NCBI GenBank assembly: GCA_035566015.1
Contig: DATMRS010000008.1
Location: 1 to 64,000, forward strand
From: DATMRS01 sp035566015
Lineage (GTDB): Bacteria; Pseudomonadota; Alphaproteobacteria; Sphingomonadales; Sphingomonadaceae
Direction of reading: 5' to 3'
Length of the DNA stretch: 64,000 nt
Below the pieces are notes generated by a model. It had not been told where the DNA came from. It made no database searches and saw nothing but the letters and a program-made list of their open reading frames with translations. The position numbers were made by a program, and so were the translations under genes. Shown here one piece after another: positions 18,485 to 26,941 of this stretch (its first letter is position 1; each line of letters starts with the position of its first letter).

Positions 18485-19411
18485 ATGAAGACAGTTGAAC
18501 CCATGACGACCACCACCCTGGCCCATTCGGCGATGCCGGCGGAGTGGCGCGACTTCCTCGCGCTCACGAAGCCGCGGGTGATGACTCTCGTCGTGTTCAC
18601 CGCACTGTGCGGGTTACTCGCGGCGCCCGTGGCGATGAATCCGGTGCTCGCCTTCACTGCGATCCTGTGCGTGACGCTTGGCGCCGGCGCCTCGGGCGCG
18701 CTCAACCAGTGGTATGAAGCCGAACTCGATTCGCGTATGACGCGGACGGCGAAGCGCCCGCTACCGGCGGGGCGGATGGATCGTCAGAGCGCGCTGCATT
18801 TCGGCATCGGCCTCGGCGTTTTCTCGGTCGTGTTGATGGGGCTTGCGATCAACCTGCTCTCGGCGGTGATCCTCGCGCTTTCGATCCTCTATTATGTCGT
18901 CGTCTACACGATGTGGCTGAAACCGCGTACGCCGCAGAATATCGTGATCGGCGGCGCCGCGGGCGCTTTTCCGCCGCTGATCGGCTGGGCGGCGGCGACC
19001 GGGCGGATCGAATTGCTGCCCGTGCTGCTTTTCGCCTTCGTTTTCCTCTGGACGCCACCCCATTTCTGGGCGCTCTCGCTGTTCGTGCGCACCGATTATG
19101 CCAAGGCGGGCATTCCGATGCTGCCCGTGGTGGCGGGCGCGCGGACGACGCGTCTGTCGATCTTCCTTTACAGCCTGCCGATGGCGGCGGCGGCGGTGGC
19201 GCCGTGGCCGCTTCGCCTGACGGGGCCGCTCTATGGCATCGCGGCGGCGTTGCTCAGCGCTTTCTTCCTGCTGCTCGCCGCCCGCGTCGGCCTCAGCCGC
19301 GAAACCGATCAGGCGGCGATGAAGGCGGAACGCGCGCTGTTCCGCTTCTCGATCCTCTATCTCTTTCTGTGCTTCGGCGCGCTCGTTGTCGATCGCTGGC
19401 TGTTCGCCTGA
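18485..19411 (+). CDS. ctaB: protoheme IX farnesyltransferase (heme O synthase)
   Basis: This 308-residue UbiA-family membrane prenyltransferase makes heme O, the precursor of heme A. The first Asp-rich motif is NQWYEAELDSRMTRTAKRPL, and the second conserved segment is LFVRTDYAKAGIPMLPVV. About eight to nine transmembrane helices are visible. The start is ATG 18485 (MKTVEPM); ATG 18503 is a possible alternative. Its stop overlaps the next small gene as TGATG. Confidence 0.95.
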   Translation: MKTVEPMTTTTLAHSAMPAEWRDFLALTKPRVMTLVVFTALCGLLAAPVAMNPVLAFTAILCVTLGAGASGALNQWYEAELDSRMTRTAKRPLPAGRMDRQSALHFGIGLGVFSVVLMGLAINLLSAVILALSILYYVVVYTMWLKPRTPQNIVIGGAAGAFPPLIGWAAATGRIELLPVLLFAFVFLWTPPHFWALSLFVRTDYAKAGIPMLPVVAGARTTRLSIFLYSLPMAAAAVAPWPLRLTGPLYGIAAALLSAFFLLLAARVGLSRETDQAAMKAERALFRFSILYLFLCFGALVVDRWLFA

Positions 19412-19545
19412 TGCTCGAACCGATCGATCAGGAGGAGTTGCGCCGCCGTCAGCGGAGCCGGGCCAAGGTGATGGCGTGGCTTCTGGCGGCGTTTGTCGTG
19501 CTGCTGTTCGCCATTTCGGTCGTCAAGATAACAGCCGGCCAATGA
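19411..19545 (+). CDS. 44-residue single-helix membrane protein in the oxidase assembly operon
   Basis: This small gene sits between ctaB and ctaG and overlaps both (TGATG upstream, ATGA downstream). It encodes a charged cytoplasmic head (IDQEELRRRQRSRAK) and one transmembrane helix (about residues 20-38, VMAWLLAAFVVLLFAISVV). Position and shape match the unnamed CoxF-like small proteins found here in other alphaproteobacteria. It probably helps oxidase assembly. Tight double overlap argues that it is real. Confidence 0.85.
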   Translation: MLEPIDQEELRRRQRSRAKVMAWLLAAFVVLLFAISVVKITAGQ

Positions 19546-20096
19546 CGACGAGCGTCCAGAAAAACCGGCGCGTCGGGCTTCTCGTCACGCTCTTCGTGCT
19601 GGCGATGGTCGGCGTCGGCTACGCGTCGGTGCCGCTCTACCGGCTTTTTTGCCAGACGACGGGTTTCGCCGGCACGGTGCGCAAGGATGTCGGCGGCGAA
19701 GCGCCAGGCGCGGTCAAGGGCAAGCTGTTGAACGTGCGGTTCGACGCGAACGTCTCGCCGACATTGCCCTGGGCGTTCAAGCCCGAGAAACCGGTGATGC
19801 GAGTCGCGGTCGGCGCGCGCGAGATGGCGTTCTTCAACGCGACGAACGAGAGCGACGTGCCCGTCACCGGGCGCGCGATCTTCAACGTGACGCCCAGCCA
19901 GGCGGGCGGCTATTTCACCAAGATCGAATGTTTCTGCTTCACCGAGCAGACGCTCCAGCCCGGCGAGACGGTGCGGATGCCGGTGATCTTCTTCGTGGAT
20001 CCGAAAATGCTGAAGGATCCCGAGGCGGATGATATCAGCGAAATCACTTTGTCCTACACCTTCTATCCGGTGGATTCGGACGAAGCGGGCGGTTAA
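19542..20096 (+). CDS. ctaG: cytochrome c oxidase assembly protein CtaG/Cox11
   Basis: This 184-residue copper chaperone delivers Cu to the CuB site of subunit I. One N-terminal membrane anchor (about 12-30) precedes a periplasmic Ig-like domain. The copper ligands are Cys130 and Cys132 in KIECFCFTEQ, with Cys37 in LYRLFCQTTGF. The motif FFVDP and a C-terminal VDSDE are usual. The ATG overlaps the previous stop. Confidence 0.96.
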   Translation: MTTSVQKNRRVGLLVTLFVLAMVGVGYASVPLYRLFCQTTGFAGTVRKDVGGEAPGAVKGKLLNVRFDANVSPTLPWAFKPEKPVMRVAVGAREMAFFNATNESDVPVTGRAIFNVTPSQAGGYFTKIECFCFTEQTLQPGETVRMPVIFFVDPKMLKDPEADDISEITLSYTFYPVDSDEAGG

Positions 20097-20127
20097 GGAC
20101 ATTTCAGGAAAGCAAGGGGCACGACCA

Positions 20128-20949
20128 ATGGCCGGCGCGAAGACTCACGATTATCATATTCTGGCCCCGAGCATATGGCCGCTCGTGGGATCGTTTTCCG
20201 CGCTGGTGATGGCGGCGGGCGGCATCCGCTGGATGCACTCGATGAGCCATGGTGGCCTGATTTTCCTGATCGGCGTCGCGGGCGTGCTGTTCACGATGTA
20301 CGGCTGGTGGTCGAACGTGATCCACGAGGGGCATCAGGGGCATCATACCCCCGTCGTCCAACTCCACATGCGGTACGGGATGATCCTGTTCATCGCGTCC
20401 GAAGTGATGTTCTTCGTCGGCTGGTTCTGGGCCTTCTTCGATTTCTCGCTCTTCCCCTCGGCGGCCGAGGCGGTCGGCGGGCAGTGGCCGCCCAAGGGGC
20501 TGGAGGTTATCAACCCCTTCGCCTTCCCGCTGTTGAACACGATGATCCTGCTCTGCTCGGGCACCACCGTCACCTGGGCGCATCATTCGCTGATCCACGG
20601 GGACCGCAAGGGCCTGAAGACCGGCCTGTGGCTGACGATCCTGCTCGGCCTGCTGTTCACCTCGATCCAGGCTTATGAATATGTCCATGCGCCGTTCGCC
20701 TTCAAGGGGCTGAACTACGGCGCGGCTTTCTTCATGGCGACGGGTTTCCACGGTTTCCACGTCATCATCGGCACGGTCTTCCTGATCGTCTGCCTCTATC
20801 GCTCCTATCAGGGCGACTTCACGCCGAAGCAGCATTTCGGCTTCGAGGCGGCGGCCTGGTATTGGCACTTCGTCGACGTCGTATGGCTGTTCCTGTTCAT
20901 CACCATCTATGTCTGGGGTGGCTGGGGCGCGCCGATCCACGCCGGATGA
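20128..20949 (+). CDS. ctaE: cytochrome c oxidase subunit III
   Basis: This 273-residue protein has seven transmembrane helices. Characteristic blocks are VIHEGHQGHHTPVVQ, GMILFIASEVMFFVGWFWAF, GTTVTWAHHSLIHG, TGFHGFHVIIGT and WYWHFVDVVWLFLF. I start at ATG 20128 (MAGAKTHDYHILAPS), with AAGGGG about 8 nt upstream. It lies 31 nt after ctaG and its stop is overlapped by the DUF983 start. Confidence 0.97.
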   Translation: MAGAKTHDYHILAPSIWPLVGSFSALVMAAGGIRWMHSMSHGGLIFLIGVAGVLFTMYGWWSNVIHEGHQGHHTPVVQLHMRYGMILFIASEVMFFVGWFWAFFDFSLFPSAAEAVGGQWPPKGLEVINPFAFPLLNTMILLCSGTTVTWAHHSLIHGDRKGLKTGLWLTILLGLLFTSIQAYEYVHAPFAFKGLNYGAAFFMATGFHGFHVIIGTVFLIVCLYRSYQGDFTPKQHFGFEAAAWYWHFVDVVWLFLFITIYVWGGWGAPIHAG

Positions 20950-21341
20950 TAGAGGCGGGAACCGGTTCCGCCCCGCAGCCCGCGTCGCTCCTTGCCATCG
21001 GCGCGCGCGGGCTCTGCCCGCGATGTGCCGCGCCCGGATTGTTTGAAGGCCCCTTGCGCTTTGCCGCGCGGTGCCGGGGCTGCGGCCTCGATTTCGCGAG
21101 CTTCAATGTCGGTGACGGGCCGGCGGCGCTGCTGATCCTGGTGATCGGCGGCATCGTCGTCGGCCTTGCCCTGACGGTCGAACTCGTCCTGCACCCGCCT
21201 TTCTGGGTGCATCCGCTGCTCTGGATACCGTTGACCGCCTTGCTGGTGGTCGGCGCCCTGCGGATGGCGAAGGGCGCGCTGATCGCGCTCGAATATCGCA
21301 ATGCCGCCCGCGAGGGGCGCATCGTCGATCGGGCGCCGTGA
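20946..21341 (+). CDS. DUF983 zinc-ribbon membrane protein
   Basis: This 131-residue protein has a zinc-ribbon-like N-terminus with Cys24-x2-Cys27 (CPRC) and Cys43-x2-Cys46 (CRGC), then two transmembrane helices (about 58-80 and 90-108). DUF983 genes commonly sit between ctaE and surf1 in alphaproteobacteria, which suggests a part in oxidase biogenesis. The biochemical role is unknown. It overlaps both neighbours by 4 nt. Confidence 0.9.
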   Translation: MIEAGTGSAPQPASLLAIGARGLCPRCAAPGLFEGPLRFAARCRGCGLDFASFNVGDGPAALLILVIGGIVVGLALTVELVLHPPFWVHPLLWIPLTALLVVGALRMAKGALIALEYRNAAREGRIVDRAP

Positions 21342-21961
21342 GGCGGCTCCCGCTCCTTGCGACCTTTATCGTCGCGCTCGCGGTCGCGACGATGATCGGC
21401 CTCGGCATCTGGCAATTGCAGCGCGCGTCGTGGAAAGAGGGGCTGCTCGCGCGCTATAAGGCCGCCGAGACGATGCCGCCCGTCGCCTTCCAGCCGCTCG
21501 CCACCGACGACGGGCTGCTCTTCCGGCGCTCGTCCGCGCTATGCCTTGAGCCGGTATCGTGGACGGTCAATCCGGGGCGCAATCGCGCCGGCGAATCCGG
21601 ATGGCACCATATCGTCAGTTGCCGCACCGGCGCCGAAGGGCCGGGCGTCACGCTCGACATGGGATGGTCCCCGCAATGGAACGATCCGGTGCGCTGGACG
21701 GGCGGGCGCGTCACGGGCATGATCACCTGGAAGCCCGATCATCGCAGCCTGATCGGCGAGGCGTTCGATCGCGGCGGCCCGCGCGGATTGATGATCGTCG
21801 CCGATACGCCCGCGCCGGGGCTCCGGCCGAGCGCCTTTCCCTCGATCGCCGACATCCCCAATAACCACATGGCCTATGCGGTGCAGTGGTTCCTCTTCGC
21901 CGCCGTCGCGGTCATCATCTACGTGCTCGCGCTGCGGCGGCGCGCGCGGCGCGCGGGCTGA
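21338..21961 (+). CDS. SURF1-family oxidase assembly protein
   Basis: This 207-residue protein has the SURF1 hairpin topology: one N-terminal helix (about 4-25, PLLATFIVALAVATMIGLGI) and one near the C-terminus (about 181-200). GIWQLQRASWKEGLL and NNHMAYAVQWFLFAAVAVII are family signatures. Members help insert heme a into subunit I. It starts with GTG overlapping the DUF983 stop (GTGA). Confidence 0.94.
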   Translation: MRRLPLLATFIVALAVATMIGLGIWQLQRASWKEGLLARYKAAETMPPVAFQPLATDDGLLFRRSSALCLEPVSWTVNPGRNRAGESGWHHIVSCRTGAEGPGVTLDMGWSPQWNDPVRWTGGRVTGMITWKPDHRSLIGEAFDRGGPRGLMIVADTPAPGLRPSAFPSIADIPNNHMAYAVQWFLFAAVAVIIYVLALRRRARRAG

Positions 21962-22014
21962 ACACCGCCGCAAAGGTTGCGGTGGGGCGGACACATGGCT
22001 AATCCCCGCCGGTC

Positions 22015-23415
22015 ATGCGCTATATCAGCACCCGGGGCGCGGCCCCCACCCTCGATTTCGAACATGTCACGCTTGCGGGGCTCGCCACCGATGGCGGACT
22101 CTATGTGCCCGAGGCGTGGCCGCGCTTCACAGCGGCGGAGATACGGGCGCTTCGCGGTCTTTCCTATGTTGACACCGCCGTCGCGGTGATGGCGCCGTTC
22201 GTCGGCGACAGCCTGGCGCGCGAGGAATTGCGGGGCCTGTGCGAGACGGCGTACGGCCGCTTCGATCATGCGGCGGTGACGCCGCTGGCGCAGCTTGACG
22301 AGCGGCACTGGCTGCTCGAACTGTTCCACGGGCCGACGCTCGCCTTCAAGGATGTGGCGCTCCAGCTTCTCGGTCTGCTGTTCGAGCGGTTCCTGGCGAA
22401 TCGCGACACGCATCTGACGGTGGTGGGCGCGACCTCGGGCGACACCGGATCGGCGGCGATCGACGCGCTGGCCGGGCGCGCCAAGGTGGACATCTTCATG
22501 CTCCATCCGCTCGGCCGCGTGTCGGAGGTGCAGCGCCGCCAGATGACGTCGGTGCTTGCTCCCAATGTCCACAATATCGCGATCGAGGGCAGTTTCGACG
22601 ACGCGCAGGCGCTGGTGAAGGCGATGTTCGCCCATCAGGCGTTCGCGGGCCGCTTCTCGCTCTCGGCGGTCAATTCGATCAACTGGGCGCGCTTGATGGC
22701 CCAGATCGTCTATTATTTCTATTCCGCCGTCCGCCTTGGCGCGCCCGATCGTCCGGTCGCCTTCTCGGTGCCGACGGGCAATTTCGGCGACGTTTTCGCG
22801 GGCTATGCGGCGGCGCGGATGGGGCTGCCGATCGCGAAGCTGATCGTCGCCACCAACGTCAACGATATCCTGCACCGCGCATTGTCGGCCGGCGATTATT
22901 CGGTGGGCGCGGTGACGCCGACTGCCGCGCCGTCGATGGACATTCAGGTCAGTTCCAATTTCGAGCGGCTGCTGTTCGAGCTGCACGGCCGCGACGGCGC
23001 CGCGCTCGCCGCAACGATGCGCGGTTTCGAGGAGAGCCGCGCGCTCGCCATCGCGCCGGCGATGCGCGCCGAGGCGGCCGGGCTGTTCACCAGCGCGCGG
23101 ATCGATCCCGACGAAATGGCGCTGGCGATGCGCTGGGCGGCTGAGAAAGCCGGCCAGATCGTCGATCCGCACAGCGCAATCGGCTTGGCCGCCGCGCGGA
23201 ATGCCGATCTCGATCGCGATGTGCCGATCGTCACGCTGGCGACCGCGCATCCCGCGAAGTTCCGTGACGCGGTGGAGCGCGCGACGGGGCACCGGCCGCA
23301 TCTGCCCGCGCGCGTGGGCAGCCTGTTCGAACGCGAGGAGCAATATGCGACGCTGCCCGCCACGCTCGACGCGGTGGAAGCCTATATTGCCGAACGCGCG
23401 TTCGTGACGGCATGA
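22015..23415 (+). CDS. thrC: threonine synthase
   Basis: This 466-residue PLP enzyme converts O-phosphohomoserine to threonine. It starts MRYISTRG, and the PLP-binding Lys112 lies in HGPTLAFKDVALQ. VVGATSGDTGSAAIDAL and FSVPTGNFGDVFAGY form the phosphate-binding loops. This is the long, class II-type form. It starts 53 nt after SURF1 and overlaps the M16 gene (ATGA), so it may be read from the oxidase operon as well as from its own promoter. Confidence 0.97.
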   Translation: MRYISTRGAAPTLDFEHVTLAGLATDGGLYVPEAWPRFTAAEIRALRGLSYVDTAVAVMAPFVGDSLAREELRGLCETAYGRFDHAAVTPLAQLDERHWLLELFHGPTLAFKDVALQLLGLLFERFLANRDTHLTVVGATSGDTGSAAIDALAGRAKVDIFMLHPLGRVSEVQRRQMTSVLAPNVHNIAIEGSFDDAQALVKAMFAHQAFAGRFSLSAVNSINWARLMAQIVYYFYSAVRLGAPDRPVAFSVPTGNFGDVFAGYAAARMGLPIAKLIVATNVNDILHRALSAGDYSVGAVTPTAAPSMDIQVSSNFERLLFELHGRDGAALAATMRGFEESRALAIAPAMRAEAAGLFTSARIDPDEMALAMRWAAEKAGQIVDPHSAIGLAAARNADLDRDVPIVTLATAHPAKFRDAVERATGHRPHLPARVGSLFEREEQYATLPATLDAVEAYIAERAFVTA

Positions 23416-24641
23416 GCGCACGCCTCCATCGCCTCTCCAATGGCCTCACCGTCGCGATCGAGCCGATGGACGGCGTCGAGACGCTGTCGGTGGGGCTCTA
23501 TGCCGATGTCGGCGCGCGATCGGAGGCGGAGGGGCTGGGCGGCCTCGCCCATATGGTCGAGCATATGGTGTTCAAGGGCGCGGGCGCGCGCGATGCCCGC
23601 GCCATCGCCGAGACGATCGAGGATGCGGGCGGCGCGCTGAACGCCTGGACCGCGCGGGACCATACTGTCTTTCACGCGCGGCTGCTGGCGGGCGATCTCC
23701 CGCTCGGCATCGACATGATCGCCGATCTGGTGCGCGGCCCGCATCTCGACGCCGACGAACTGGAGCGCGAAAAGAGCGTCGTCCTCGCAGAGCTGGGCGA
23801 GGCGCGCGACACGCCCGACGACATCGTCTTCGATCATCTGCAGGAGGCCGCCTTTCCGGGACAGGCGCTGGGCCGCGCGGTGCTGGGCGACGAGAGCAGC
23901 ATCGCGGCGATCGACACCACGGCGCTGGCGCGCTGGATCGAGGAGCAGTATCGCCCCGCTGGCCTCGTCCTCGCGGCGGCGGGCAAGGTGGATGAGGACC
24001 AGCTCCTCGCGCTGGCCGAGGCGCGTTTCGGCGACATGGCGCCCGGCGCGCGGCCCGAGGCGGAGCCGGCGTGCTTCGCGGGCGGGCTGAAGCATGACCG
24101 GCGGCGTTTCGATCAGGTGCACGTCGCGCTCGCCTTCCCCGGCGTCGGCTATCGCGATCCCACGGCCCATGCGCTCGCGCTTTTCGCGCAGGCCGCCGGC
24201 GGGGGCATGTCGTCGCGCCTGTTCCAGCAACTGCGCGAGCAGCGCGGGTTGGCCTACAGCATCTATGCCTGGACGCAGAATTATGCCGAAACGGGGCTGC
24301 TGGGGATCTATTGCGCCGCGGCCCAGCCGCAGGCGGGGCAGGCGCTCGCGCTCGCCCGCGCCGTGCTCACGGAAACGGCGGAAACGCTGAGCGATGCCGA
24401 ACTGGCGCGGGCCAAGGCGCAGGCGAAGGCGGGCCTGCTCATGGGCCTCGAAAATGTGGGCTCGCGCTGTGACCATCTTGCGCGACAGGTCCAGATCCAT
24501 GGGCGCATCGTGCCGGCGACGGAAACGGTCGCGCTGATCGATGCGGTGTCGCTCGCCGATGCGAAGGCGGCGGGCGCGGCGGCACTGTCGGTGGGGGAGG
24601 CGCTTGCCACGGTCGGCGGCAAGCTCGCGAAGGCGGCGTGA
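23412..24641 (+). CDS. M16-family zinc metalloprotease
   Basis: This 409-residue protein has the inverted zinc motif HMVEH (47-51), with the third ligand Glu in the region EREKSVVLAELGEARD. A second, non-catalytic M16 domain fills the C-terminal half (QQLREQRGLAYSIYAWTQNY). This is the pitrilysin/mitochondrial processing peptidase type, usual next to thrC in sphingomonads and rhizobia. The substrate is unknown. Confidence 0.94.
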   Translation: MSARLHRLSNGLTVAIEPMDGVETLSVGLYADVGARSEAEGLGGLAHMVEHMVFKGAGARDARAIAETIEDAGGALNAWTARDHTVFHARLLAGDLPLGIDMIADLVRGPHLDADELEREKSVVLAELGEARDTPDDIVFDHLQEAAFPGQALGRAVLGDESSIAAIDTTALARWIEEQYRPAGLVLAAAGKVDEDQLLALAEARFGDMAPGARPEAEPACFAGGLKHDRRRFDQVHVALAFPGVGYRDPTAHALALFAQAAGGGMSSRLFQQLREQRGLAYSIYAWTQNYAETGLLGIYCAAAQPQAGQALALARAVLTETAETLSDAELARAKAQAKAGLLMGLENVGSRCDHLARQVQIHGRIVPATETVALIDAVSLADAKAAGAAALSVGEALATVGGKLAKAA

Positions 24642-25504
24642 ACCTCGTCACCGTCGTCGCCGAGCCATGGGCCGATTATGGCCTGATCGATTCAGGCCAT
24701 GGCCGCAAGCTCGAACGCTATGGGCGGTTCCGCTTCATCCGGCCCGAACCCCAGGCGATGTGGGCGCCCGCCGGCGATAACTGGCGCGCCGATGGCGAGT
24801 TCGTGGCGGCGTCGGACGATGAGGGCGGCGGCCGCTGGCGCCTCGCGCGCGATGTGCCGGGCGAAGGCTGGCCGATGACGTGGGAGGATGTGCGCTTCAC
24901 CGGCCAGTGCACGCCCTTCCGCCATCTTGCTTTCTTCCCCGACATGGCGCCCGTCTGGTACTGGATGCGCGCGCGGACGGCGGCGGACGCGGAGATGCTG
25001 AACCTGTTCGGCTATACCGGCGTCGGATCGCTGGCGCTGGCGGCGCAGGGCGCGCGGGTGACGCACGTCGATGCGTCCAAAAAGTCGGTGGAGGCAGGCA
25101 AGGTCAATGCGGCCCTCGCCGGGCTGGCCGATCGCCCGATCCGCTGGCTGGTCGACGATGCGGGCAAGTTCGCCGCGCGCGAAGTGCGCCGCGGCCGCCG
25201 CTATGACGGCATCATCCTCGATCCGCCCAAATTCGGACGCGGACCGAACGGCGAGACATGGCGGCTGGAGGAAGGCCTGCCCGCGCTGATCGCCGATTGC
25301 CGCCGGCTGCTGGACGACAAATCCCGCTTCCTGATGCTGACCGTCTATGCGGTCCGCATGTCCGCCGTCGCGATCGGCGAACTGCTCCGCCAGACGATGG
25401 AGGGCCTCGGCGGCACCGTTGAAGCAGGCGAACTCACGGTGCGCGAGGAAACCCGCGGCCTCCTCCTCCCCACCGCAATCTTCGCCCGCTGGTCGCGGGA
25501 TTGA
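24638..25504 (+). CDS. class I SAM-dependent methyltransferase, RlmI/RlmK-like
   Basis: This 288-residue protein has a Rossmann methyltransferase core: the SAM loop NLFGYTGVGSLALAAQGARV, the acidic ribose site THVDASKKSVEAGKVN and the catalytic-type motif YDGIILDPPKFGRGPNGETW. These match the 23S rRNA m5C methyltransferase RlmI family. It lacks the N-terminal PUA domain of full RlmI proteins, so the target RNA is uncertain. It starts with GTG overlapping the M16 stop. Confidence 0.88.
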   Translation: MNLVTVVAEPWADYGLIDSGHGRKLERYGRFRFIRPEPQAMWAPAGDNWRADGEFVAASDDEGGGRWRLARDVPGEGWPMTWEDVRFTGQCTPFRHLAFFPDMAPVWYWMRARTAADAEMLNLFGYTGVGSLALAAQGARVTHVDASKKSVEAGKVNAALAGLADRPIRWLVDDAGKFAAREVRRGRRYDGIILDPPKFGRGPNGETWRLEEGLPALIADCRRLLDDKSRFLMLTVYAVRMSAVAIGELLRQTMEGLGGTVEAGELTVREETRGLLLPTAIFARWSRD

Positions 25505-25547
25505 GGGGGCCGTTACAGCCTCGGCCCGATAAACGGCGGTCGCCGGA

Positions 25548-25576
25548 TTGTAGTCTCGCGCGTAATGCATTATATT
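25548..25576 (+). promoter_or_regulatory. toxin-antitoxin promoter with palindromic operator
   Basis: The -35 TTGTAG (25548-25553) and -10 TATATT (25571-25576) are separated by 17 nt. The perfect palindrome TAATGCATTA (25563-25572) overlaps the -10. This is where an autoregulating RelB-type antitoxin would be expected to bind. The leader to the antitoxin ATG is about 15-20 nt. Confidence 0.7.
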
Positions 25577-25598
25577 GTCATGCAGAAAGGAAATCGAC

Positions 25599-25862
25599 AT
25601 GGCGGCAAATGCGCTGGTGCAGACCCGGATTGACGGAGCCGTGAAGGAGGAAGCCGCCACTGTGCTGGCGGCGATGGGTCTGACTGTCTCCGATGCTGTC
25701 CGCCTGATGCTCACCCGCGTTGCGCGTGAGAAGGCGTTGCCGTTCGAACCTTTGACGCCCAATGCCACGACGATCGCGGCGATGCGGGAAGCGCGCGAGC
25801 GCAAAGGAAAGAGTTTCGCTACGGCCGCCGATCTGATGACCGACCTCAATGCGGACGATTGA
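25599..25862 (+). CDS. RelB/DinJ-family antitoxin
   Basis: This 87-residue protein has an N-terminal ribbon-helix-helix domain (ALVQTRIDGAVKEEAATVLA then MGLTVSDAVRLMLTRVAREK) and a C-terminal toxin-binding tail (REARERKGKSFATAADLMTD). It should neutralise the downstream YafQ-like toxin and repress its own promoter. SD AAAGGA lies 6 nt before ATG 25599. It overlaps the toxin by 14 nt. Confidence 0.93.
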   Translation: MAANALVQTRIDGAVKEEAATVLAAMGLTVSDAVRLMLTRVAREKALPFEPLTPNATTIAAMREARERKGKSFATAADLMTDLNADD

Positions 25863-26130
25863 ACGCGTCGGACAATTCAAACGCGATTATAAACGGGAGA
25901 AGAAGGGGCAGCATCGTCAGACGTTAGACGAGAGTCTGTTGGCCGTTCTGGAAAAGCTGGTGAATGACGAGCCGCTCGAGCCGCGTTATCGTGACCATGC
26001 CCTGACAGGCGATTGGCAGGACCATCGTGATTGCCACGTCAAGCCCGATCTGGTGCTGATCTATCGGAAACCGGACGACGAGACGCTGCAACTGGTCCGT
26101 TTGGGATCACACGCCGAACTGGGGTGGTGA
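25849..26130 (+). CDS. YafQ-family mRNA interferase toxin
   Basis: This 93-residue RelE-superfamily toxin cleaves mRNA on the ribosome. The YafQ active-site positions are conserved: His50 (RDHALTGDW), Asp61 and His63 (HRDCHVKPD), Asp67, and His88 near the C-terminus (RLGSHAELGW). All catalytic residues are present, so it is likely active. Overlap with the antitoxin gene suggests translational coupling. Confidence 0.93.
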   Translation: MRTIERVGQFKRDYKREKKGQHRQTLDESLLAVLEKLVNDEPLEPRYRDHALTGDWQDHRDCHVKPDLVLIYRKPDDETLQLVRLGSHAELGW

Positions 26131-26220
26131 GGGACGGCGCGCTAGCGCGTCGGGAAACGAAGGCTAAGCAGACGATCGGCTCAATCCAACCAATTGCGGA
26201 TATACGATCACTTCGACTGC

Positions 26221-26841
26221 TCATTGCTGACCCAAGTGCCACTTTCGGATCGCCTGAACCCCGGCAAGAGCGATCAGCGAACCTCCAAAAACCAGCCAAC
26301 TCACCCCCCATCCATGGAAAACATCGGTCTTGATCGACGCTTTCCAAACAAGTCCCACTCCCATCAGCGCCGCTAGAATCAGTTTACCGTAAGTGATCTT
26401 GGAGAAAGCAAGGGTGCGGGCTTCCTCTTTTGTCAATGCAGCACCTTCCGGAGTTCGGCGCTCCAACTCGCGGGATGGAGCATTCCACGCCCAATAGTAG
26501 ATTCCCATGAAAGGTACCAAGATCGCTGCGATTCCAACCCACGTAGCTATTTGCCCTACAGGGCTATCCGCATCCGGGACTAGCCATACCAGCAGCAATA
26601 TCAGACCAACTGTGGCTGGAACGATGGACCATGCCGCATAGCGCATGCGCTTGTTGAATATGGCTACAAACCTGTCTCGTTCGATCTCGCTTACGCGTAT
26701 TGGTGCGCCTTTTTGCCCCTTGCGATAGACAAATCCCCGTGAATCACCGGAGAATTGATCTGCGAAGAGTTGCCGCACGCGATCGAAGTGGGAATTGTGG
26801 AACATATTGAGAAGTCTAGCGAGCGGTTCCGTAGTGTGCAA
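26221..26841 (-). CDS. hypothetical four-helix membrane protein, AT-richer than surroundings
   Basis: I do not recognise this family. The 206-residue frame starts at 26841 (MHTTEPLARLL), or at ATG 26805 (MFHNSHFDRVRQ). About 70 cytoplasmic residues are followed by four predicted helices at about 69-88, 98-118, 151-166 and 178-195, and a short basic tail. Base composition and codon use (ATT, TTT, AAA, GAA) differ clearly from neighbouring genes. Together with the adjacent TA pair this suggests a recently acquired islet. Confidence 0.75.
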   Translation of the reverse strand: MHTTEPLARLLNMFHNSHFDRVRQLFADQFSGDSRGFVYRKGQKGAPIRVSEIERDRFVAIFNKRMRYAAWSIVPATVGLILLLVWLVPDADSPVGQIATWVGIAAILVPFMGIYYWAWNAPSRELERRTPEGAALTKEEARTLAFSKITYGKLILAALMGVGLVWKASIKTDVFHGWGVSWLVFGGSLIALAGVQAIRKWHLGQQ

Positions 26842-26941
26842 TGTCCGCTCTTCACCAGCCTCAGGACATGACTACGCCATCATCACCTATCTATTTCGTT
26901 TACTAAAAATGCTATCGTGACCGAACTGGCAGAACATTCGC

